A stretch of DNA of 9,873 nucleotides, taken from Flavobacteriales bacterium UBA6969. Lineage in GTDB: Bacteria; Bacteroidota; Bacteroidia; Flavobacteriales_D; Sanyastnellaceae. The position numbers were made by a program, and so were the translations under genes. Location of the stretch: the NCBI GenBank assembly GCA_002448555.1, contig DJYV01000042.1, positions 1 to 9,873 on the forward strand, given 5' to 3'. This document shows positions 1-5,985 of this stretch, piece after piece. Within the stretch, counting starts at the first letter, position 1. Each line of letters opens with the position of its first letter. The notes beneath the pieces are model-generated. The model was not told where the DNA came from, ran no database searches, and saw only the letters and a list, made by a program, of their open reading frames with translations.

Positions 1-319
1 GCAAAATCGGCTCAGCAGTCTGGAAGGCGCTGACGTAGATCTCATCTTCCATGGGACCGGTGAGCAAGTCATGCAACAAGGCCAGTTCGGTCTGCACCTC
101 GAGCACATCGGAAATGTGGCCCTTTTCCTCCAGTTTCTCGCGCTGCATCTGCGTGTTGAGCTTCAGCAACCAATCGCAATCAGCCCCGCCCTCTCCGTTG
201 AACAAGCCTTCAATGGCCGTTTCCGAAAACTGGGCCGCGCGCACCAAATCCTCCATCTGCCAGACGTACAAAACGTACTCGACAATGTGGGCGTTCTTCT
301 TGGCTACTGCGGTGCTCAT
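1..319 (-). CDS. DUF4924 family protein, N-terminal 106 residues (3' end outside window)
   Basis: The reading frame starts at the ATG at 319-317 and stays open to the left edge, giving 106 residues; the C-terminus is missing. The N-terminal part reads KKNAHIVEYVLYVWQMEDLVRA (residues 7-28), followed by EKLEEKGHIS (61-70). This matches what I remember of DUF4924, a Bacteroidota family whose members begin with an 'NIAEYLLYMWQxEDLIRA' segment and carry a later 'EKGH' segment. There is no signal peptide or membrane segment, so it is probably a soluble, mainly helical cytoplasmic protein. Its function is unknown. The ATG overlaps the TGA of the upstream OmpH-like gene by 4 bp (ATGA), so the two are very probably co-transcribed and translationally coupled. 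Family assignment is by recall and motif only; that it is a real gene is near certain. Confidence 0.85.
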   Translation of the reverse strand, partial: MSTAVAKKNAHIVEYVLYVWQMEDLVRAAQFSETAIEGLFNGEGGADCDWLLKLNTQMQREKLEEKGHISDVLEVQTELALLHDLLTGPMEDEIYVSAFQTAEPIL

Positions 320-936
320 TCTGCGCTATCCTCCGTATTTGCTTCCTCGGCCGGTGGCTCATACCGGCCGTTCATGAAGTCCAGCAAGGCATTGGTGACA
401 TCGTAATCGGGTGATCCGTAGAGGACACCTTCGCCGGACAAGCCCCAGTTCAACACTACTTCCAAGCCATTTTCTTCCGCGAACACGCCCACCTCTTGGC
501 TCAACCGCGCCGCCACTTCCGCTTGGAGTTGGTTTTCCAACTGCACCAAGCGTGTTTGCGATTCGTTCTGAATCTGGGCCAGCTGCGCTTCGATCTCGTA
601 CAACCGCGATTGGGCGATTTGCACCTCATCCTCAGCCACATTGGGTCCGCTGGCGTAGGCAATCAGTTCCTGGGCCTCTTCCTGCAAAGGCGTGGCAATG
701 CGCTCTACGGCCATTTGGGCTTGTTGAACCGCCACAAACAACGCACGTTCGCGCTCGGCGATGTATTCGTAATTGGCCTGGATGGAGTCTCCGTGGACAT
801 ACGCCACCGTCGCCACCTGCCCGTCTTGCAGGGATGCGGAGAGTTCAGGGGCCGAGTCGCCGACTTGGAAGTAGGTCAAGATGGCGAGCCAAATGCCCAA
901 ACAGGCGATGAGAATGGAAACAAGCTGGTTGTTCAT
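316..936 (-). CDS. OmpH/Skp-like periplasmic protein
   Basis: A 206-residue protein with the architecture of the OmpH (Skp) family, trimeric 'jellyfish' chaperones that carry unfolded outer-membrane proteins across the periplasm. Residues 5-24 form one hydrophobic segment with no clear signal-peptidase site, so it may be an uncleaved anchor. VATVAYVHGDSI (41-52) is the family's opening strand. Residues about 57-150 are Gln/Glu/Ala-rich and predicted helical/coiled-coil, the tentacle region. VVLNWGLSGEGVLYGSPDYDVT (160-181), followed by ALLDFMNGRYE (183-193), is the characteristic closing strand and helix. The last 13 residues form an acidic, Pro-containing tail (PPAEEANTEDSAE) that I do not regard as typical. 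It lies 9 bp after the small gene at 946-1173 and overlaps the DUF4924 gene by 4 bp. A housekeeping skp copy usually sits beside bamA; this neighbourhood differs, so it may be a paralogue, hence no symbol. Confidence 0.85.
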   Translation of the reverse strand: MNNQLVSILIACLGIWLAILTYFQVGDSAPELSASLQDGQVATVAYVHGDSIQANYEYIAERERALFVAVQQAQMAVERIATPLQEEAQELIAYASGPNVAEDEVQIAQSRLYEIEAQLAQIQNESQTRLVQLENQLQAEVAARLSQEVGVFAEENGLEVVLNWGLSGEGVLYGSPDYDVTNALLDFMNGRYEPPAEEANTEDSAE

Positions 937-945
937 GAAATGGGG

Positions 946-1173
946 TTATGGGGTGTCTTGCAGTAACAGCGACCGCATGGAGACAAAGCATTTGAGTACG
1001 TCATCAGCCATGCGCTCAGCACTTGATTTTACGTCCTCGAGGGAAACCGTTTCTGCGTCGAATTTGTACGTCTGTTCATACCGGTCCAACTCGAAGCGCA
1101 ACTGGTACTTATCGTTCCAGTGGTTGATGGTGATGCGCATGAGCGGGTGCGGTACGTGGGCGACGGTTCGCAT
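946..1173 (-). CDS. Small conserved protein of 75 residues, function unknown
   Basis: I chose the ATG at 1173-1171, giving 75 residues beginning MRTVAHVPHPLMRITINHWNDKY in sense. It resembles a family of roughly 75-residue Bacteroidota proteins I recall but cannot name, with a pattern close to 'HP..KITxFxWNxKYxIKxE...EQTxK': here HPLMRITINHWNDKYQLRFE (9-28) and YEQTYKFD (32-39). The first half looks like a small beta-sheet of alternating hydrophobic and charged residues; the second half (about 43-72) looks helical. There is no signal peptide or membrane segment. An in-frame ATG 14 codons upstream (1215) exists but its extra residues look unrelated and would overlap the divergent gene's start. 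The stop lies 9 bp before the OmpH-like ATG, so this is probably the first gene of a three-gene transcript. No function can be assigned. Confidence 0.78.
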   Translation of the reverse strand: MRTVAHVPHPLMRITINHWNDKYQLRFELDRYEQTYKFDAETVSLEDVKSSAERMADDVLKCFVSMRSLLLQDTP

Positions 1174-1213
1174 AGTTTTCGAGTAACTTGAGCGCGAAGA
1201 TAGGCCTTCAACC
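1174..1213. promoter_or_regulatory. Divergent intergenic region, 40 bp, presumed back-to-back promoters
   Basis: These 40 bp separate the start of the minus-strand small gene (1173) from the plus-strand DUF1853 gene (1214), so any promoters must overlap each other or the opposite coding sequence. Two 7-of-8 matches to the Bacteroidota -7 element TAnnTTTG are visible: TATCTTCG on the minus strand (1202-1195) and TAGTTTTC on the plus strand (1173-1180). Neither has a convincing TTTG -33 element at the usual spacing. No Shine-Dalgarno is present for either gene. That a promoter region lies here follows from gene orientation; the exact elements are weak guesses. Confidence 0.3.
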
Positions 1214-2140
1214 ATGGGAATTCAGCGCAATTGGCCCCCACCGCTTGAGGACGTGCTCAACGCCTGTCCAACGCGTGGGCTGCAAGAAATCGCCTGGTGC
1301 GTGGGAAGCCCTCCGTTGATGGGATCAAGCCCTGGTGTGAACCACAGTGGACAGACCGCAGCGGCGGCAGCTCGACTGGATTTTGAGACGTGGATGCACC
1401 GCGTACTTTCCGAGGGTTTTCAAGAAGAGTCGCTCGAACAAGGTCCGAGCAACCGGCGCCTGGGCCACCGCTTCGAAACGTGCGTTTCAGCGTGGTTCCA
1501 ACACCACCCCGAGTGGGACATCAAGGCCGCTAACCACGTGGTGCAGCTGGGCAAACGGACCGCGGGTGAAATCGACTTGCTGGTGGAACGCGCTGGCGAA
1601 GTCCTGCACCTAGAGTTGGCTGTGAAATTTTATTTGAGCACTTCTGGTTCTGCGCGATGGGACACGTGGGTGGGCGTGGATCCGGTAGACCGTCTCGACA
1701 TCAAACTGGATAAATTCAAAACACAGGTCGCCCTCAGCGCCCAGCCCGAAGTCGCCGTGCACCTCAAGCAACTTGGTTGGGAGGTGGACGAACGGAGCGT
1801 GTGGATGAAGGGTTGGTTCTTCGAACACTTCAAGCGCATGGCTGCGCCCGTCCTCCCTGTCAATGCTTCACCCGACTGCAACGTGGGCTGGTGGTGCCAT
1901 GCCGTGGACTGGCCAGAAATCTGGTCGTCTGCTGGGGATTGGGTGGCCATCGCTCCGCAACACTGGTTGCGCGTTTGGCACAACGCGGTGGACGTTGTTG
2001 ATTTGAAAAGCGCCGATGAGCTGCCTGTAGATCTGCTCAAAAACCGCGCTTGTATGGTGGCCATGGTCGAGCGCGAAGGCGATGTATGCCGAGAAACCGT
2101 GCGCGGAATTGTGGTCCACGACCGTTGGCCGCTGCCGTGA
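1214..2140 (+). CDS. DUF1853 family protein with PD-(D/E)XK-like core
   Basis: A 308-residue protein whose features fit DUF1853. Residues 22-36 (GLQEIAWCVGSPPLM) match the family's opening '..DLAWxLxSPPLL'. RRLGHRFE (81-88) matches the 'LGxYFE' helix. AGEIDLLVE (117-125) followed by HLELAVKFYL (132-141) is the signature block, and W149/W152 with DRLDIKLDKFKTQVALS (159-175) follows as expected. The Asp/Glu-rich GEID, then E134-x-x-x-K138, has the spacing of a PD-(D/E)XK nuclease-fold core (D121, E134, K138); I recall Pfam placing DUF1853 in that clan. Nuclease activity is therefore possible but not shown. It has no signal peptide, so it is presumably cytoplasmic. The start agrees with the family's N-terminus. 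It diverges from the 75-residue gene and is followed by a possible terminator, so it may be monocistronic. The family is common in gamma-proteobacteria and also occurs in flavobacteria, so transfer is not implied. Confidence 0.85.
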   Translation: MGIQRNWPPPLEDVLNACPTRGLQEIAWCVGSPPLMGSSPGVNHSGQTAAAAARLDFETWMHRVLSEGFQEESLEQGPSNRRLGHRFETCVSAWFQHHPEWDIKAANHVVQLGKRTAGEIDLLVERAGEVLHLELAVKFYLSTSGSARWDTWVGVDPVDRLDIKLDKFKTQVALSAQPEVAVHLKQLGWEVDERSVWMKGWFFEHFKRMAAPVLPVNASPDCNVGWWCHAVDWPEIWSSAGDWVAIAPQHWLRVWHNAVDVVDLKSADELPVDLLKNRACMVAMVEREGDVCRETVRGIVVHDRWPLP

Positions 2141-2144
2141 ATTA

Positions 2145-2167
2145 GCCCATCTTTGTGGGCGTTTTGT
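2145..2167 (+). terminator. Possible weak intrinsic terminator after the DUF1853 gene
   Basis: Five bases after the DUF1853 stop codon, GCCCA (2145-2149) and TGGGC (2156-2160) form a perfect 5-bp, GC-rich stem with a 6-nt loop. It is followed by GTTTTGT, a T-rich but interrupted stretch. Position and composition suit an intrinsic terminator, but the stem is short and the U-tract is broken by G residues, so termination would probably be incomplete. It could also be an mRNA 3' end stabiliser. Confidence 0.35.
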
Positions 2168-2168
2168 T

Positions 2169-2184
2169 CGAATTAAACAATTCG
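2169..2184. promoter_or_regulatory. Inverted repeat upstream of the TonB-dependent receptor
   Basis: CGAATT (2169-2174), four bases (AAAC), AATTCG (2179-2184): a perfect 6-bp inverted repeat ending 27 bp before the receptor ATG. The arms are AT-rich and the element sits where an operator or 5'-UTR hairpin would be, in the only spacious gap upstream of the receptor. No good TAnnTTTG promoter match was found next to it, so a role as an operator is a guess; a chance palindrome of this size is possible. Confidence 0.25.
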
Positions 2185-2211
2185 GGCATCCAAACGTCTT
2201 AAACAGAGGAC

Positions 2212-4746
2212 ATGCAAGAAACTCGCCGCCCACCTGCTGCAATGATGCCCCTGCGCGCGGGCTGGCTCATCTTCTGTTCCCTCTTGTTCAGCTCACCGGC
2301 TTGGAGCCAACGCGCCGGCGGACCTCCGGGCCGCTATGGCGGCGAGAAACCAGCCATTTGTTCGGTTTCAGGAACCGTGACTGAAGCAGCGGAAGGCGGT
2401 GCGGTCCCATTCGCCTCGGTCGCCCTCATGAGCATGCGGGACAGCAGCATTGTCGCCGGTCAACTCGCCGGAGATGACGGGGCATTCAGCTTGACGGAAT
2501 TGCCGTTTGGACGGTACCGGCTCCAGGTAAACTTCATGGGTTACGCTCCGTTCAGCTCGGAACCCATCATGATGTCGCCACGGACAACGACTTCCTACGA
2601 TGCCGGCACCATCGCTCTCAGCCCCCGCGTCAACGCTTTGGAAGAAGCTGTGGTCGTTGAGGAAGCAAGTTCCCTCGAAATGCTCATCGACCGCCGAGTG
2701 TTCAACGTCGGAAATGACCTCTCCGCCGCCGGAGGCACCGCCAGCGAACTGCTAGTCAATGTACCCTCCGTGGCCGTGGACATCGATGGCAACGTATCGC
2801 TGCGGGGCTCTTCGCAGGTGCAGATCCTCATCGACGGCAGGCCCTCAGGATTGACAGGTGCCGCCCAAAACGCGTTTCTCGAGCAGATCCCGGCGAGCTC
2901 CATTGACCGGGTGGAGGTCATCACCAATCCATCGGCGAAATACGATCCGGATGGCATGGCCGGCATCCTCAACATCATCCTCAAGAAAAACAAGCTGCAG
3001 GGCCTTCACGGTCAAGCACAAGCCACGCCTGGCACCGGGGGGAACCACAACGCGTCCCTCTCCCTCAATTACAAGAATGAGAAGTTTTCAGTGTTCAGCA
3101 GCGCCAGCTGGAACCACCGCGATATGTTCCGTGCCGGGGAAACCTACCGCGAGTTGACAGGCCCAGACAGTTCATCCTTCACCGACCAAGTCCGAGACGG
3201 AAACCAACTTCGTGAAAGCCTCAATGGTCGCCTCGGAATAGAATGGTACCCCTCGTCCTCCGAAGTCATCAGCTGGAATGTAAACATCAACCAAAACGAC
3301 CGTTCCTACCATAACCTGTTGGAGAACGACGAAAGCTGGGATACCGGAACCTCTTACGCCACCGACCGCCTGTCTACCGAGGGATCGAATGGACAAGGAT
3401 GGGACGTGGACGGCAACTACCGCAAGGAGTTCAACAACAACCCCGAGCACGTCTTGACCGCCCAAATCCGGCACTCACGCTCCGAATCCCGCTCCGATGA
3501 ATTCATTTCGGAATCGGTGCGCGGGGACGGCAGCGGGCCCCTCGCATTGGATACCAACATCCAGTTAAATTCTACCATCCGCACCGTGGCTCAACTTGAT
3601 TTCGAAAAGCCGCTGGCCGGTAATAGCAAATGGGAATGGGGCTGGAAATCGAACCTGTCCATCAAGGACGACCGTTTCGAATACTTGGCCTCGGATACGG
3701 CCATCTGGCAAGAAGGCATTCTGGCTCCGGTCGAGCCGGTAGCTGCAGCGTTTGATTTCATGTACCGGGAAGATGTTCACGCCATCTACTCCACGTTGGG
3801 ACGGAAATTCGGCGTCTACGGCGTGCAGGGCGGGCTGCGGCTGGAGCAGGTGTTCACCGAAGCGCTTTGGGAAGGCAACCAGTCATTTTCAAACGACTAC
3901 TTCTCGGTTTATCCGTCGTTCAATTTGTCCAAACAGCGCAACGATGAAGTGAGTTGGATCGCGAGTTACAGCCGGCGAGTCAACCGGCCCCGCGGCCGCT
4001 CGGTCACCCCGTTCATCGACGACAGCGACAGCCGCAACATCCGCACGGGCAACCCCGAGCTGCGCCCCGAATACACCAACAGCATGGAGATTGGCCACCA
4101 GTGGACGCGGAACCGGATGTCCATCACGACGTCGTTGTTTTGGAAAATCACCAACGACATCATCCAGCGGTACTCCAGCATCGACGAACAAGGCATCCGA
4201 ACGTCCAGTTGGATCAACCAAGGGCAACGCCAGAATGAAGGATTAGAAGTCATCGCCATGGCCCCTCTTCCGGGACGCGGCCAAGTGCGGTTAACCGCCT
4301 CGGTGTATCATTTGCAAAACAGCGTTGGCGACGTCGAATTTGCCAACGACGCCACCGGCTGGTCGTACAACCTGAACTTCTTTGCAAACCAATCCCTGGG
4401 AAGCGATGGGCAGTGGAAATGGCAGATCAACGGCATGTACCGTGGGCCTTCAATCACGCCGCAAGGGCAGTTCAACGGGTACGCCTTCATGGACGCCAAC
4501 ATCCAACGAATCCTGCTGGACGGCGACCTAACGCTTGCACTCAAACTGAGCGATGTGTTCGACACGCGCGAGTGGTCCTACCTCTCAGATTTCGCCACTC
4601 TGTATCAAGAAAACCGCTTTAAACGTGAATCCCGCAACCTGTTCTTGACGGCGACGTGGAAAATCGGAAAGTTAGAAGAACGCCGTCGTCCGGGTGGCGG
4701 CCGCGGAGGTTACAACAGCGGAGGCTCAGAGGGCATGGAGTTCTGA
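2212..4746 (+). CDS. TonB-dependent receptor, 'outer membrane beta-barrel family' type
   Basis: An 844-residue outer-membrane receptor. Residues 16-32 are a signal-peptide core (WLIFCSLLF then SSPAWS), with likely cleavage before Q33. Residues 50-125 form a carboxypeptidase-regulatory-like beta-sandwich (SVSGTVTEAAEGGAVPFASV, FGRYRLQVNFMGYAP). LEEAVVVEEAS (143-153) is a plausible TonB box. The plug covers about 160-265, including LLVNVPSVAVDIDGNVSLRGSS, VQILIDGRPSGL and SSIDRVEVITNPSAKYDPDGMAGILNIILKK in order. The rest is the barrel, with the family hallmark SYSRRVNRP (585-593), then GNPELRPE (613-620). It fits PF14905 proteins. Such receptors import unknown ligands by TonB/ExbBD energy. No SusD partner is adjacent, so it is not a typical polysaccharide-utilisation pair. 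The last strand (TATWKIG) is followed by an Arg/Gly-rich tail ending in Phe. I kept the ATG at 2212 (A-rich leader); ATGs at 2242/2245 would also leave a good signal peptide. The 3' end overlaps the convergent gene by 21 bp. Confidence 0.93.
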   Translation: MQETRRPPAAMMPLRAGWLIFCSLLFSSPAWSQRAGGPPGRYGGEKPAICSVSGTVTEAAEGGAVPFASVALMSMRDSSIVAGQLAGDDGAFSLTELPFGRYRLQVNFMGYAPFSSEPIMMSPRTTTSYDAGTIALSPRVNALEEAVVVEEASSLEMLIDRRVFNVGNDLSAAGGTASELLVNVPSVAVDIDGNVSLRGSSQVQILIDGRPSGLTGAAQNAFLEQIPASSIDRVEVITNPSAKYDPDGMAGILNIILKKNKLQGLHGQAQATPGTGGNHNASLSLNYKNEKFSVFSSASWNHRDMFRAGETYRELTGPDSSSFTDQVRDGNQLRESLNGRLGIEWYPSSSEVISWNVNINQNDRSYHNLLENDESWDTGTSYATDRLSTEGSNGQGWDVDGNYRKEFNNNPEHVLTAQIRHSRSESRSDEFISESVRGDGSGPLALDTNIQLNSTIRTVAQLDFEKPLAGNSKWEWGWKSNLSIKDDRFEYLASDTAIWQEGILAPVEPVAAAFDFMYREDVHAIYSTLGRKFGVYGVQGGLRLEQVFTEALWEGNQSFSNDYFSVYPSFNLSKQRNDEVSWIASYSRRVNRPRGRSVTPFIDDSDSRNIRTGNPELRPEYTNSMEIGHQWTRNRMSITTSLFWKITNDIIQRYSSIDEQGIRTSSWINQGQRQNEGLEVIAMAPLPGRGQVRLTASVYHLQNSVGDVEFANDATGWSYNLNFFANQSLGSDGQWKWQINGMYRGPSITPQGQFNGYAFMDANIQRILLDGDLTLALKLSDVFDTREWSYLSDFATLYQENRFKRESRNLFLTATWKIGKLEERRRPGGGRGGYNSGGSEGMEF

Positions 4747-5985
4747 ATGCGCTGTCAGCGCATGAGCATCGGCCTTCCAAGGCTGACGTAGCATTGGAGC
4801 TACTGGGTTGTAGCCCTGCGTGTAGCGATTCACCACGGCGTGGAATAGGGGATTCCTGAACCGCACTTCGCACATCAAACGCCGGGGCAGTGCCCCTACC
4901 GATGACTTGATCTCAAGGGCCGTACGCCCCATGTTCACCCGCTTGCTCCGGCGCTCTATCCCAAGGCAGATGAACTCGACCAACATGCGCTGGTAGACTG
5001 CATGGGTTTTGCGCAGTATGGGGTCGAAACCCACAAAAAACGCTTCCGTTTCCTCCCTCCCAACATAGGCGCATTGAAACCCCTTCAGCACACCCTCGAG
5101 TTCGTAAATGGTCACCACAAAATCATCGCCCCACTCCGCTTTGGAGGTGAGCAATTCCTCTGCGTGCAGCGACCCCAAGCGGAACCCGGAGCGTTGGTAT
5201 ACACCTTGGTACAGCGCGATGAGTTCGTCACAGCGCTCGGCCAATTCATCACTCGACAGCGTGCGGAGTTCGAAGTCAGCAGACAGGGTCATGATGCGTT
5301 TGATTTTGGTTCGCGATTTGGTCTTCAATCCCTGCATGTAGTCGTCAAAATGGTTCCACGCTGGATTGACGTGAAACAGCATTTCCGGGTCGAATTCCAG
5401 AGGCGTCCAGCCCCTGTGCTGGACCTGACGCGGGGCGTCGTCGAGGATGGGCTGGTCCTTGATCATGACCACCCGCGGCACCCGAACGCCGTCCAAACGA
5501 TGCGGCTCAAAAACGGATTCGGTCAACAGTCGGCGCGCCTCCTCGGCTGAAATCGTGGGAGCCCAGCACTGGGCGTGTTCTCCACTTCCCAGAACCGTGC
5601 CCACCACGCGCACGCGGAATTGAAAGCGACCGTCCTTCCCGTGGAGGAGTTTACTGATGCCGGAAAACCAACTGCGCTCGGATTGCACGTGGCCATCGAG
5701 GTTCACGCTCTCTGCCTTGGCATCTTCGATGCAGGCCAATCCGATCAGGTTTCCGTCTCGTTTCCACTGCACGGCCGCAACCGGTCGGTCTGGTGCCTGC
5801 AGCAGCGCGCGCATCATGCGGCCATCGAGAAACACCGAGGGCTGGGCCGCAGCCGTCAAAAAGGCATCCCAAGCATCCCAATTGACGGCTTTCACCGCAT
5901 CGACCCCCCAATGCCAATTGACTTCCGTACCGTCAGATAGGGTCGATGATTCACGCCCGCTGGGCTTTTCCTTGGTGTTTTTCAT
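4726..5985 (-). CDS. GNAT-fold acyltransferase (FemAB/BioF2-like), substrate unknown
   Basis: A 419-residue protein from the ATG at 5985-5983. It resembles the double-GNAT 'BioF2-like/FemAB-like' acetyltransferases common in Bacteroidota. Residues 205-230 (HVNPAWNHFDDYMQGLKTKSRTKIKR) correspond to the family's 'P.W.s.edYl..l..K.R.k.kr' block. The C-terminal GNAT half has FFVGFDPILRKTHAVYQRMLVEFICLGIERRSKRVNMG (316-353, 'y.GfD......YqrML.e.I..gi..g.k.v..G') and then TALEIKSSVGALP (355-367). No membrane segment is visible, so it is probably cytoplasmic, transferring an acyl or aminoacyl group from a CoA or tRNA donor to an unknown acceptor. Relatives act on peptidoglycan precursors, exopolysaccharides or small amines. 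Its start lies 35 bp inside yfhO, indicating co-expression. A 40-codon upstream extension is open but only reads the yfhO 3' end out of frame. The last 7 codons overlap the convergent receptor gene. Confidence 0.85.
   Translation of the reverse strand: MKNTKEKPSGRESSTLSDGTEVNWHWGVDAVKAVNWDAWDAFLTAAAQPSVFLDGRMMRALLQAPDRPVAAVQWKRDGNLIGLACIEDAKAESVNLDGHVQSERSWFSGISKLLHGKDGRFQFRVRVVGTVLGSGEHAQCWAPTISAEEARRLLTESVFEPHRLDGVRVPRVVMIKDQPILDDAPRQVQHRGWTPLEFDPEMLFHVNPAWNHFDDYMQGLKTKSRTKIKRIMTLSADFELRTLSSDELAERCDELIALYQGVYQRSGFRLGSLHAEELLTSKAEWGDDFVVTIYELEGVLKGFQCAYVGREETEAFFVGFDPILRKTHAVYQRMLVEFICLGIERRSKRVNMGRTALEIKSSVGALPRRLMCEVRFRNPLFHAVVNRYTQGYNPVAPMLRQPWKADAHALTAHSELHAL
4747..4787. repeat. Perfect 8-bp inverted repeat and overlapping alternative stem at the convergent junction
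   Basis: Directly after the receptor's TGA (4744-4746), ATGCGCTG (4747-4754), T, CAGCGCAT (4756-4763) form a perfect inverted repeat, foldable as a 7-bp stem with a 3-nt loop. GTCAGC (4754-4759) can instead pair with GCTGAC (4782-4787), which would break the first stem; GCCTT/AAGGC (4772-4783) is a third small option. The element lies inside the 3' coding end of the convergent acyltransferase gene, where it encodes HALTAH. Neither strand has a U-tract after it, so it is not a standard intrinsic terminator, though it could protect the receptor mRNA 3' end or act bidirectionally. Confidence 0.45.

Noticed and set aside
1174..1215. 14-codon upstream extension of the 75-residue gene starting at 1215
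   Set aside because: The extra residues are Ser-rich and unlike the rest, and the start would overlap the divergent DUF1853 ATG; the start at 1173 fits the recalled family length.
1214..2140. DUF1853 gene as part of a phage-defence or restriction system
   Set aside because: A possible PD-(D/E)XK core alone is not enough; no methylase, helicase, integrase or other defence gene is nearby.
2205..2210. AGAGGA as a Shine-Dalgarno site for the receptor
   Set aside because: It ends one base before the ATG, too close for normal ribosome pairing, and Bacteroidota rarely rely on such sites.
5002..5550. 182-codon open frame on the plus strand inside the GNAT gene
   Set aside because: Mirror reading of conserved acyltransferase codons; no domain or signal sequence.
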